From assembly GCF_000015865.1 (NCBI RefSeq), contig NC_009012.1:3093081-3157080 (forward strand): a stretch of 64,000 nucleotides of DNA, given 5' to 3'. The position numbers and the translations under genes were made by a program. Positions 9,282-17,560 of this stretch are shown here, piece after piece; position 1 is the first letter of the stretch; every line of letters begins with the position of its first letter. The notes beneath the pieces were generated by a model that did no database searches, was not told the origin of the DNA, and saw nothing but the letters and a program-made list of their open reading frames with translations. Source of the DNA: Acetivibrio thermocellus ATCC 27405. Lineage in GTDB: Bacteria; Bacillota; Clostridia; Acetivibrionales; Acetivibrionaceae.

Positions 9282-9961
9282 TTAAAGAGTATTGACAGTA
9301 ACATTTTTATTGTAACTGTAGCCCACTGCATTTTCTATCAGGATTAATGACACAACTATTGTAATTGGCACGACTTCCAAGATTACAAATCTAAATACGA
9401 TCACGGAAATAATTAAAGACAATACCAATAAAATTCCGGCAATGGTTATAAACCTTTGCAATATTATTTTTTATTTTATATAAATCGAAACTTCCGGCTC
9501 CGCACAATAGATGTATGGCCAAAAAACGCAGGTTCTTTTCCATGAAAGCCTTTACAAGTGCATACAATGACATTATCAACAGTAAAGACATGACAACAAA
9601 AAAGTATGTCAACAGGAGTATAAGCTTATCTGTCGTTAAATTGAACAATGTATTAATAATACGGTCGATTAAGACATACGATTTTTCCTCCAGACCTACA
9701 TTTTTTTTCTTAAAAAAACAACAACTTTGCACTTGAAAGAAGTGTTGGACAAAAGTCCAGCAAAGGCTTTTGATTTTTTACTTCCGACTATTCCTATTAC
9801 TTCATATGGGTGTCCCTCTATACTAATGTAAGAGCGGTTGTTACTTTTATATATTAAATCCTTTTGATTAACTCCGACAACTGTATAATATTTGTTACTA
9901 TAAAAGTCATCTTCCTTACTTTAAATTTATACTGTTTCTTCAATAAAATGGATTTCAACAT
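9282..9961 (-). pseudogene. Decayed ABC transporter permease
   Basis: From an ATG at 9961, after GGGGA, the reading frame starts MLKSILLKKQYKFK and then shifts. A second frame gives a MacB-like extracytoplasmic segment (GHPYEVIGIVGSKK). A third carries membrane helices near LILLLTYFFVVMSLLLIMSL. The C-terminal end (FVILEVVPITIVVSLILIEN) lies before a stop at 9282. At least two frameshifts are needed. Together with 8842-9266 it forms a dead exporter operon, possibly for a peptide or bacteriocin. Confidence 0.75.
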
Positions 9962-10164
9962 GATTTCCCCTTTTTGTGCCTTATTGGTATAATCGGTAAT
10001 ATTATAACATGTAAAATGAAATTATAGCATTATCTAAAATGTTTACAATTTGGCTTCATAACTTGATATTATGTATGAGCATTAATCTATAAATGTTTTA
10101 CTTGTTTTTAACTCTTTGCTATAATGTATTTTAAACATAACTATTTTTGGAAAGAGGTGTCTTG

Positions 10165-10605
10165 ATGCTGACCAATGTTGAAATTCAGAATATTATACCC
10201 CACAAATATCCATTTTTGTTGATTGATAAAATATTAGAAGTTGAACCCGGAAAGAGGGCGGTGGGAATAAAAAATGTCACAATAAATGAACCTTTCTTTC
10301 AGGGCCATTTTCCGGGAAACCCAATTATGCCGGGTGTTCTTATAGTTGAAGCCTTGGCACAGACCGCATGTGTTGCAGGACTGATGCTTGAAGAGAACAA
10401 AGGGAAACTGGGTGTTTTTACAGGTATTGAGTCGATGAAGTTTAGAAGGCAGGTGGTTCCCGGAGATACGTTGAGGCTTGAGGCTGAGTTTCTGGCATTT
10501 AAATTGGGAATGGGTAAAGCAAAGGTTGTCGCCACCGTGGACGGAGAAGTTGCAGCGGAAGGTCAGATAAAGTTTGCAATGATTGATACCAATAAGAAGG
10601 CTTAG
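10165..10605 (+). CDS. fabZ: 3-hydroxyacyl-[acyl-carrier-protein] dehydratase FabZ
   Basis: Dehydrates 3-hydroxyacyl-ACP in type II fatty-acid elongation. 146 residues, hot-dog fold, with the catalytic motif [20 protein letters not shown] containing the active-site His and Glu. [13 protein letters not shown] at the N terminus is also typical of FabZ rather than FabA. ATG at 10165 with AAAGAGGTG upstream. It stands alone, not in a fab cluster. Confidence 0.96.
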   Translation: MLTNVEIQNIIPHKYPFLLIDKILEVEPGKRAVGIKNVTINEPFFQGHFPGNPIMPGVLIVEALAQTACVAGLMLEENKGKLGVFTGIESMKFRRQVVPGDTLRLEAEFLAFKLGMGKAKVVATVDGEVAAEGQIKFAMIDTNKKA

Positions 10606-10625
10606 CTACCTATGCTGTTTAATAT

Positions 10626-10677
10626 AAAAAAGTCCGAGAAAAACACGAGGCATCGTGAAATTATCGGACTTTTTATT
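10626..10677. terminator. Bidirectional terminator between fabZ and murC
   Basis: Outer arms AAAAAGTCCGA and TCGGACTTTTT pair perfectly and enclose a second small hairpin (CACGAGGCATCGTG). T-runs lie on both strands, so it serves fabZ (plus) and murC (minus). Confidence 0.8.
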
Positions 10678-10707
10678 TGGCTTTTTGAAGGGATGACCGA
10701 AATCAAG

Positions 10708-12117
10708 TCAGCTTACTGCCACCATTTGCTTGTCTTTGAGGAACATTTCACCGACCTTGTACACATCGCCGGCTCCCATCGTAATTATCAAATCTCCCGG
10801 AGAAGCATTCTTCTTGAGATATTCAACGATTCCTTCAAAGTCGGGAAGATATATGGCATCCTGACCGTTTTCCCGTATCTTTTCCGCAAGAATCCTTGAA
10901 TGTATTTCACCGGTGTCTTTTTCCCGGGCGGAGTAGATGTCTGTAATAATAACTTTATCCGTATCTTTGAAGGCTTTGGAGAATTCATCCAACAAAAATT
11001 TTGTTCTTGTATAGGTATGCGGCTGGAATACGGTCCAGATTCTCGGATAGTTTCCGCTCCTTGCTGCCTTTAATGTTGCTTTGATTTCTGAAGGATGATG
11101 CGCATAATCATCCACAACCTTGATATTGTTTTCGATTCCCTTAAGTTCGAAACGGCGGTGAATTCCGGTGTAGCTTTCAAGGCCTTTCTTTATGTTTTCG
11201 ATACTGCACCCCAGGGCGTAACATGCGGCGATTGAAGCAAGGGCGTTGCTTATATTGTGGATGCCCGGGACCTTGAGCTGGATGTTTGTAATTCTTTCAT
11301 TGTCTTTAAGTACGGTAAACGCTGCAAAGCCGTTTTCATTGAAAGAAATATCCTCGGCCGTCCACATTGCGTTTTTTGAATTGAGGCCGAAGGTAATTAT
11401 ATTACAATGCACATCTTTGAGGATTGACAAAACGTTTTGGTCGTCAGCACATGCAACCACATAGCCGTTTTCGGGAACAAGACGAATAAACTTCAAGAAT
11501 GCGTTTTTAATATGCTCTATATCCTTAAAATAGTCAAGGTGATCCGCCTCAATATTTAATACGACAGCGAGATAAGGATGAAATTTCAAAAAGCTCTCCA
11601 CATATTCACATGCCTCGGCGACAAAATATTTATTTGAGCCTATCCGTGTGTTCCCACCGATGGCATCAAGCTCTCCTCCTATGTGAATGGTGGGGTCTAA
11701 AGCTGATTTTAGCATAATGAGCGAAATCATGGATGTGGTTGTCGTTTTTCCATGGGTACCGGATACGGCAACACTAAAAGGATATTTTTTCATTATCTCG
11801 CCCAGCAATGTTGCTCTGTCCAAAGTGGGAATTCCGAGGCTTTTGGCTTTTGCAAGCTCCGGATTGTCACTTTTTACGGCGGCCGTATATACTACGAGAT
11901 CCGCATCTTTAATGTTTTCCTCACTATGTCCTGTATATATTTTAATTCCTTTCTTTTCAAGCTTTGAAGTTATATTTGAGGATCTTATGTCCGAGCCGGA
12001 CACAGTAAAACCCAGGTTCAAAAGGATTTCGGCCAGCCCGCTCATGCTTATTCCGCCAATCCCGATAAAATGCACGTGCTTGAATTTATTTGGATCCAGT
12101 ATGCTTAATTGTTCCAA
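10708..12117 (-). CDS. murC: UDP-N-acetylmuramate--L-alanine ligase MurC
   Basis: ATP-dependent ligase that adds the first amino acid of the peptidoglycan stem peptide. 469 residues with the Mur-ligase order: Rossmann-like N-terminal domain (HFIGIGGISMSGLAEIL), ATP loop SGTHGKTTTTSMI, central NIEADHLDYF, and C-terminal DDYAHHPSEI. GTG 12126 and TTG 12123 are also in frame, but the AAGGAG at 12128-12133 overlaps or abuts them. TTG 12117 has ideal spacing and is chosen. It is convergent with fabZ. Confidence 0.93.
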   Translation of the reverse strand: MEQLSILDPNKFKHVHFIGIGGISMSGLAEILLNLGFTVSGSDIRSSNITSKLEKKGIKIYTGHSEENIKDADLVVYTAAVKSDNPELAKAKSLGIPTLDRATLLGEIMKKYPFSVAVSGTHGKTTTTSMISLIMLKSALDPTIHIGGELDAIGGNTRIGSNKYFVAEACEYVESFLKFHPYLAVVLNIEADHLDYFKDIEHIKNAFLKFIRLVPENGYVVACADDQNVLSILKDVHCNIITFGLNSKNAMWTAEDISFNENGFAAFTVLKDNERITNIQLKVPGIHNISNALASIAACYALGCSIENIKKGLESYTGIHRRFELKGIENNIKVVDDYAHHPSEIKATLKAARSGNYPRIWTVFQPHTYTRTKFLLDEFSKAFKDTDKVIITDIYSAREKDTGEIHSRILAEKIRENGQDAIYLPDFEGIVEYLKKNASPGDLIITMGAGDVYKVGEMFLKDKQMVAVS

Positions 12118-12126
12118 TGTCAACAC

Positions 12127-12500
12127 TCCTTAAACTTTAATATACAGCCAGTTAACATCACAATCTATATTATACTAATGTTAGATTTCGGCATAAATCT
12201 TATAATCTCGAGCATTATCCTAAACATTATCTTGCAGTCTCATATCTATATTAATACTAACCGGCTTATATAACAATAAAAATTCCCAATTAGTATTATA
12301 TGAAAATTTTAACACATTTATAAGTGTTTCCGTATATTTAATTTTTAAAACCATTAAAATTAACTTGATGCTGAACGATTTGACGAAAAAGACTTAAAAT
12401 ATTCGGAAATGTGTAGTATAATATACGAAGATTAATTGGAAAAAACAGTGACGCTACAACGGTTAGCCTGCATATGAATTAAAATTACTACAAGAAATAG
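12127..12500. other. AT-rich divergent intergenic region murC/purR
   Basis: About 370 bases, very AT-rich, between divergent murC and purR, so it must hold both promoters. A TATAAT-like -10 (12417-12422) is seen upstream of purR, but no -35 at proper distance. No repeat or RNA structure recognised. Confidence 0.4.
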
Positions 12501-12514
12501 CCTGGAGGGATTTG

Positions 12515-13333
12515 ATGGAAAAGTTTCATAGAAATGAACGGCTTGCTGTTTTGATGAAGACCCTGTGTGATTCACCGGGAGAGACCTTTACCCTTGGAAG
12601 TTTTGCGGAAATGTTTGGTTCTGCAAAGTCCACAATAAGTGAAGACATGGATATTGTGCAGAATTTGCTTCAAAAGTTTGACCTGGGGTCTGTCGAAAGC
12701 ATAGCCGGTTCAACGGGGGGTATAAGATTTGTTCCCGGGTGCAAAAAAGAAAAAGTGAAATCCGTTCTGAACTCCCTGTGCCAAGACTTGTCAAACAGTC
12801 AGAGAATTCTTCCGGGCGGATATTTGTATATGCTGGATATTATTTATGACCCTAAAAGGATATTCGAGATAGGATCTATTTTTGCGGGTTATTTTTTTAA
12901 AAGGGAAATAGATTGTGTCATTACGGTGGAGACAAAAGGAATCCCCCTTGCCTTTGCCACTGCAAAACAGCTGGGGGTGCCTTTGATGATAGCAAGGCAC
13001 AACAGTGAAGCCACGGACGGACCTTCGGTAAACATAAACTATGTATCCGGCTCATCGAAGAAGATTCAGACAATGGTTCTTCCCATGAGAGCTCTCAAAG
13101 GCCATTCAAGGCTTCTTTTCATAGACGATTTCATGAAAGGCGGAGGTACCGCCAAAGGCATAATTGATATGGCAAAAGAGTTTGAATGTGAGGTTGTGGG
13201 AATCGGAGTGTTTATTGAAACTTTGGAGCCGGCTAAAAAGCTGGTTGATGATTATGTTTCTTTGATTACCCTGAATATTGTAAATACGGAGGAAAAACTT
13301 ATAGATGTAAAGCCCAGCAAAGAATGGCTGTAG
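12515..13333 (+). CDS. purR: Purine operon repressor PurR (phosphoribosyltransferase-type)
   Basis: Represses purine biosynthesis genes and is released by PRPP. 272 residues. The N-terminal winged helix includes FAEMFGSAKSTISEDMDIVQ. The C-terminal PRTase-like domain carries the PRPP loop LLFIDDFMKGGGTAKG. TGGAGGG lies 5-6 bases before ATG 12515. The order purR-spoVG-glmU-prs is that of Bacillus (yabJ is absent). Confidence 0.95.
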   Translation: MEKFHRNERLAVLMKTLCDSPGETFTLGSFAEMFGSAKSTISEDMDIVQNLLQKFDLGSVESIAGSTGGIRFVPGCKKEKVKSVLNSLCQDLSNSQRILPGGYLYMLDIIYDPKRIFEIGSIFAGYFFKREIDCVITVETKGIPLAFATAKQLGVPLMIARHNSEATDGPSVNINYVSGSSKKIQTMVLPMRALKGHSRLLFIDDFMKGGGTAKGIIDMAKEFECEVVGIGVFIETLEPAKKLVDDYVSLITLNIVNTEEKLIDVKPSKEWL

Positions 13334-13530
13334 GAAAAACTTTCATTTTAAATGGATTTTTTTATGCATGAATAATAAATTTGATAAAGAGAGATGATAT
13401 AAAAAAAGATCTTGATTTATAAATTTAAAATAAATATAAAAATCATAAAAATTAAGAAGGAAAATCAAAAGTAATGCCGAATATATAAAGACATGAACAA
13501 TACACAATTTACGGAAGGTGGTAACATCTC

Positions 13531-13815
13531 ATGGAAATTACCGATGTTCGCATCAGAAAGATTGATTCTGAAGGAAAAATGAAGGCCGTCGTTTCTGTAA
13601 CCTTTGACAATGAATTTGTTGTTCATGATATAAAGGTTATTGAAAGTCAGAATGGCTTATTCATTGCAATGCCCAGCAGAAAAGCTCCGGATGGGGAATT
13701 CAGGGATATTGCTCATCCTATCAATGCAGAAACGAGAAGCAAGATTCAGACTGCCATTTTGGATAAATATGAGTCGATTTGCGCAGGCAGTACCGAAACG
13801 GAAGGAAATAACTAA
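13531..13815 (+). CDS. spoVG: Septation/sporulation regulator SpoVG
   Basis: Small nucleic-acid-binding protein (94 residues) involved in septation, sporulation and global regulation. Starts [12 protein letters not shown] and contains [19 protein letters not shown] and [18 protein letters not shown], the family's most conserved strands. GGAAGGTGG lies 9 bases before the ATG. Located between purR and glmU as in Bacillus. Confidence 0.97.
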   Translation: MEITDVRIRKIDSEGKMKAVVSVTFDNEFVVHDIKVIESQNGLFIAMPSRKAPDGEFRDIAHPINAETRSKIQTAILDKYESICAGSTETEGNN

Positions 13816-13930
13816 GAATTGTTAAAGAAGACAAGTGAGAATTATTTTGGAAGAATTACAAAAATTAGCCAAAACAATATAAACACTAGAAAGCTGATTA
13901 ATTTTGAAATTGTTAAATCGTGAAAAGGAC

Positions 13931-14046
13931 TGCATTAAATTTATGCTTGTTCAGTGTTTCATGGTGGGGCTGTTTGCTTTTTGCAAGCGAACCTGGCCTG
14001 ACATCAAGGGAACGGTGTTTCGATGAATGGGCAATAAATTAATGCA
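13931..14046 (+). ncRNA. Candidate structured RNA upstream of glmU
   Basis: An 8-bp perfect closing helix (TGCATTAA 13931-13938 with TTAATGCA 14039-14046) continues inward as a longer interrupted stem (about 13940-13953 with 14024-14038). A large asymmetric internal bubble follows, then an apical hairpin GTTTGC/GCGAAC (13972-13977 with 13987-13992). It is more GC-rich than its AT-rich flanks and has no open reading frame. Long closing stem, central bubble and apical stem recall 6S RNA, but about 116 bases is short for that family and no known riboswitch core is recognised. Strand is assumed from the neighbours. Confidence 0.45.
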
Positions 14047-14177
14047 TACTTTTGACGATTTTTATTTATGCTAAAATTTACTTTAATTATTGTTGAAAAG
14101 TTTATTAAAAAATGAGAAAATAGATGTGGCGATAAAATGCTACTTATTGCATAATTATATTATTGGTTAGTAAACTA

Positions 14178-14256
14178 AGAAAGCTTCATGAAGTAATTGC
14201 AGGATTTCTTTATAAACTGTAAAGAAATCTTCAATATGCATTGAAAGCTTTTTTTC
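14178..14256 (+). promoter_or_regulatory. Terminator/attenuator-like structure in the glmU leader
   Basis: An outer stem (AAAGCTTCA around 14180-14188 with TGAAAGCTTT at 14242-14251) encloses a perfect 10-bp inner hairpin GATTTCTTTA/TAAAGAAATC. A T7 run follows. A further AGCTTTT at 14264-14270 could pair with the right arm, giving an alternative fold just before the glmU ribosome-binding site. Confidence 0.5.
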
Positions 14257-14293
14257 TTGATGGAGCTTTTAAAAAATGAGGAGGAAACTTTTA

Positions 14294-15679
14294 ATGGAAT
14301 GCTTGATGGCAGTCATTCTTGCCGCCGGTGAAGGAAAAAGAATGAAGTCCAAAAAAGCAAAGGTTGTGCATGAAATTCAGGGTATACCTTTGGTTGAATG
14401 GGTTTATAGATCGGTGAAAAACGCAGGAATAGACGAAGTTGTACTTGTTGTGGGGCATAAAGCGGAAGAAGTAAAAGAAAAAATGGGGGACAAAGTCCTT
14501 TACGCTTTTCAGGAAAAACAATTGGGAACGGGGCATGCGCTTATGCAGGCCCAGGAGTACCTGAAGGATAAAGACGGTTATGTTGTGGTACTCTACGGAG
14601 ATACGCCACTGATTACTTCAAAAACTATTTCCGACACAATTAATTATCACAGGGAACAGGCAAACTCAGCCACAATTATTACCGCAGTTCTTAACAATCC
14701 GGACGGATATGGCAGAATAGTAAGAAGCGGCGACGGCAGTGTCAGAAAAATTGTTGAACACAAGGATGCTTCTTTGGAGGAAAGGAATATAAAGGAAATC
14801 AATTCAGGGATATACTGTTTTAATATAAGAGATTTGACAGAAGCATTAAAAGAGCTTGACAACAACAACAGCCAGGGAGAGTATTACCTTACGGATACTA
14901 TTGAGATACTCATAAACAAAGGAAAAAAAGTCGGCGCAATAAAAGTTGAGGACAGCAGTGAGATATTGGGCATAAATGACAGGGTGCAGCTTGCTGAGGC
15001 AGGCAGGATAATCAGAAGCCGGATTCTGAAGAGACATATGAAAAACGGTGTGACCATAATTGACCCTGATTCAACGTATATTGATGAGGACGTGGAAATA
15101 GGTATTGACACGGTGGTTTACCCTTCAACAATTATTGAAGGAAAGACAAAAATAGGCGAGGATTGTATAATAGGTCCCGGAAGCAGGCTTGTAAACGCCC
15201 AAATTTCGGACAGGGTGGAAGTAAAAAATTCCGTTGTATTGGAAAGCTCCATAGACAATGATACGAAAGTCGGGCCTTTTGCATATGTAAGACCGGGAAG
15301 TGTTATAGGTAAAAATGTTAAGATTGGTGATTTTGTTGAAATTAAAAAGTCTGTAATAGGAGACAAGACAAAAATATCTCATCTTACTTATGTGGGAGAT
15401 GCCGAAGTCGGAAAAAATGTCAACCTTGGATGCGGAGTTGTAGTGGTAAACTATGACGGAAAGAAAAAGAACAAGACGATTATTGGAGATAATGCATTTG
15501 TAGGCTGCAATGTAAATCTGATTTCACCGGTTGAAGTTAAGGACAACGCGTATGTGGCTGCTGGTTCCACGATTACGGAAGAAGTGCCGGAATACTCTCT
15601 TGCCATTGCCAGAAGCCGGCAGACAATCAAGGAGGACTGGGTTATAAAAAAGGGAATGTTAAGGCAGGAGAAAGAATAG
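14294..15679 (+). CDS. glmU: Bifunctional GlcNAc-1-phosphate uridyltransferase / GlcN-1-P acetyltransferase GlmU
   Basis: Makes UDP-GlcNAc, feeding peptidoglycan and the surface-glycan genes in this window. 461 residues from ATG 14294 (GAGGAGG 9 bases upstream; ATG 14276 overlaps the SD and is rejected). The N-terminal pyrophosphorylase domain has LAAGEGKRMKSKKAKVVHEI. The C-terminal left-handed beta-helix has hexapeptide repeats and the acetyltransferase motif FVEIKKSVIG...HLTYVGDAEVG. Followed by prs in the classical gcaD-prs arrangement. Confidence 0.96.
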   Translation: MECLMAVILAAGEGKRMKSKKAKVVHEIQGIPLVEWVYRSVKNAGIDEVVLVVGHKAEEVKEKMGDKVLYAFQEKQLGTGHALMQAQEYLKDKDGYVVVLYGDTPLITSKTISDTINYHREQANSATIITAVLNNPDGYGRIVRSGDGSVRKIVEHKDASLEERNIKEINSGIYCFNIRDLTEALKELDNNNSQGEYYLTDTIEILINKGKKVGAIKVEDSSEILGINDRVQLAEAGRIIRSRILKRHMKNGVTIIDPDSTYIDEDVEIGIDTVVYPSTIIEGKTKIGEDCIIGPGSRLVNAQISDRVEVKNSVVLESSIDNDTKVGPFAYVRPGSVIGKNVKIGDFVEIKKSVIGDKTKISHLTYVGDAEVGKNVNLGCGVVVVNYDGKKKNKTIIGDNAFVGCNVNLISPVEVKDNAYVAAGSTITEEVPEYSLAIARSRQTIKEDWVIKKGMLRQEKE

Positions 15680-15737
15680 AGATAATAAATTTTTATTATT
15701 AAAATAATAAATAAAGTAAGAGGGGAAAGAACATAAG

Positions 15738-16700
15738 ATGAATTTACATGGAAAGGATATTAAAATTTTTGCGGGGAACTCAAACAGGGAGTTGGCGGAG
15801 GAAATTGCGCAAAAAATAGGTCTTCCGCTTGGACTGGCAACTGTGGGGAAGTTTAGCGATGGAGAGACTGCAATTAATATTGATGAGGTTGTAAGAGGTT
15901 CGGATGTGTTTATTATCCAATCCACATGTCCGCCTGTTAATGACAATCTTGTTGAGTTGTTGATTATGATAGACGCTGTAAAGAGAGCTTCAGCGGGAAG
16001 AATAACTGCCGTAATACCGTATTTTGGCTATGCAAGGCAGGATAGAAAAGCCAAGGCAAGAGATCCTATTTCAGCAAAACTTGTGGCAAATCTTATAACA
16101 ACTGCCGGGGCGGACAGGGTGCTCACAATGGATCTTCATGCGCCTCAATTGCAGGGATTTTTTGATATCCCTCTTGATCATTTGTTGGGAGGTAATATAC
16201 TTGCCAACTATTTCCTGGAGAAATTTGGAGACATGAGTGATGTGGTTGTGGTGTCGCCTGACGTGGGCAGTGTTTCAAGGTCGAGAAAATTTGCCCAGAG
16301 GCTGGACGTTCCGTTGGCCATTATTGACAAGAGAAGACCGAAAGCCAATGTTTCCGAAATAATGAACATTATAGGTGATGTTGACAACAAGAGGGTAATA
16401 TTGGTGGATGACCTTATTGATACGGGAGGAACAATTGTTAATGCTGCAAATGCCCTTATGGAAATAGGAGCAAAAGAAGTATACGCATGTTGTACTCACG
16501 GTCTTTTGTCCGGTCCTGCAATTGACAGAATTAAAGAGTCTCCGATCAAGCAGCTTGTTACATTAAATACGATTCCGCTGGATGAACGCAAGAGAATTGA
16601 CAAGATAGTTTCTCTGTCCGTTGCTTCTGTGTTTGCGGAAGCCATTGAAAGAATATACGGAGACATGTCCATAAGCTCACTGTTTACCCAGCAGGATTAA
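15738..16700 (+). CDS. prs: Ribose-phosphate pyrophosphokinase
   Basis: Forms PRPP from ribose-5-phosphate and ATP for nucleotide, His and Trp synthesis; PRPP also controls PurR. 320 residues, class I. Visible are [20 protein letters not shown], the ATP flag region [29 protein letters not shown], and the PRPP-binding loop [22 protein letters not shown] precedes the ATG. 58 bases after glmU, probably co-transcribed. Confidence 0.97.
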   Translation: MNLHGKDIKIFAGNSNRELAEEIAQKIGLPLGLATVGKFSDGETAINIDEVVRGSDVFIIQSTCPPVNDNLVELLIMIDAVKRASAGRITAVIPYFGYARQDRKAKARDPISAKLVANLITTAGADRVLTMDLHAPQLQGFFDIPLDHLLGGNILANYFLEKFGDMSDVVVVSPDVGSVSRSRKFAQRLDVPLAIIDKRRPKANVSEIMNIIGDVDNKRVILVDDLIDTGGTIVNAANALMEIGAKEVYACCTHGLLSGPAIDRIKESPIKQLVTLNTIPLDERKRIDKIVSLSVASVFAEAIERIYGDMSISSLFTQQD

Positions 16701-16871
16701 TTATGGGAATATAATAAAGCAAATATATTTTATAAAGAAAAGTAAAGTATATGATTATAAAGGCAAGTATATAGCTATAAAGTTATAAAAGTATATGATT
16801 AATATATAAACTATTAAAGTGTATTTATAATATAATTATAAAAGTATTGTTAATTAATATTACAAAATACT

Positions 16872-16910
16872 AAATTGCCTCCTTAAAAAATTAGGGAGGC
16901 AATTTGTTAG
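16872..16910 (+). terminator. Hairpin between prs and pth
   Basis: Perfect 11-bp stem AAATTGCCTCC/GGAGGCAATTT with an 11-base loop. The T-tail is short, so it may be a weak terminator or processing site. The 160 bases before it are very AT-rich with two copies of AAAGTATATGATTA and no gene. Confidence 0.55.
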
Positions 16911-16963
16911 TTGTGATTTTTTAGGTATCATTGCGGGGAAAATTGCAAAAAGAGGTGGAAAAT

Positions 16964-17533
16964 TTGGAGGATTTGTTTGTAATAGTAGGCCTGGGAAATC
17001 CCGGGGCAAAATATGAGAACACGAGACATAATGTGGGATTTGATACGGTGGAGTTTCTTTCAAAAAGACATGATATTAGGCTGGGAAAGCTTAAGCACAA
17101 GGCTCTTATCGGCGATGGAGAGATAGGTGGACGAAAAGTGATTCTTGCCAAACCCCAGACCTTTATGAATCTTAGCGGTGAAAGTGTGCGGGAAATAGTT
17201 GAGTGGTATAAGATTCCTGTGAAAAATATTATAATAATATATGATGACATAGACTTGCCTGTGGGAAAACTCAGATTAAGGCCCAAGGGCAGTGCCGGAA
17301 CTCATAACGGAATGAGATCCGTAATATACCAGCTGCAATCTGAAGAATTTCCGAGGATAAGAATCGGCATTGACAAGCCTCCGGAGGGATGGGATCTGAT
17401 AAGTTATGTTCTTAGCAGGTTTTCTGCTGATGAAAGAAAGAAGATTGATGAAGCCGTCGAGAAGGCGGCGGATGCTGTTGAGACCATATTGAAATCCGGT
17501 ATTGACAGCGCAATGAACAAGTACAACAAATAA
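16964..17533 (+). CDS. pth: Peptidyl-tRNA hydrolase
   Basis: Recycles peptidyl-tRNA released from stalled ribosomes. 189 residues from TTG 16964, 5 bases after AGAGGTGG; an earlier TTG at 16931 is possible. Family motifs: IVGLGNPGAKYENTRHNVGFD with the catalytic His, AKPQTFMNLSG, and DDIDLPVGKLRLRPKGSAGTHNG. Followed by mfd with the small gene fin missing, otherwise as in Bacillus. Confidence 0.95.
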   Translation: MEDLFVIVGLGNPGAKYENTRHNVGFDTVEFLSKRHDIRLGKLKHKALIGDGEIGGRKVILAKPQTFMNLSGESVREIVEWYKIPVKNIIIIYDDIDLPVGKLRLRPKGSAGTHNGMRSVIYQLQSEEFPRIRIGIDKPPEGWDLISYVLSRFSADERKKIDEAVEKAADAVETILKSGIDSAMNKYNK

Positions 17534-17560
17534 CAACTAATGCCAAGAGGTTTATTCAAT

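Noticed and set aside
16700-16870. AT-rich repeats after prs as a functional element
   Set aside because: Two AAAGTATATGATTA copies are in very AT-rich sequence; chance similarity cannot be excluded.
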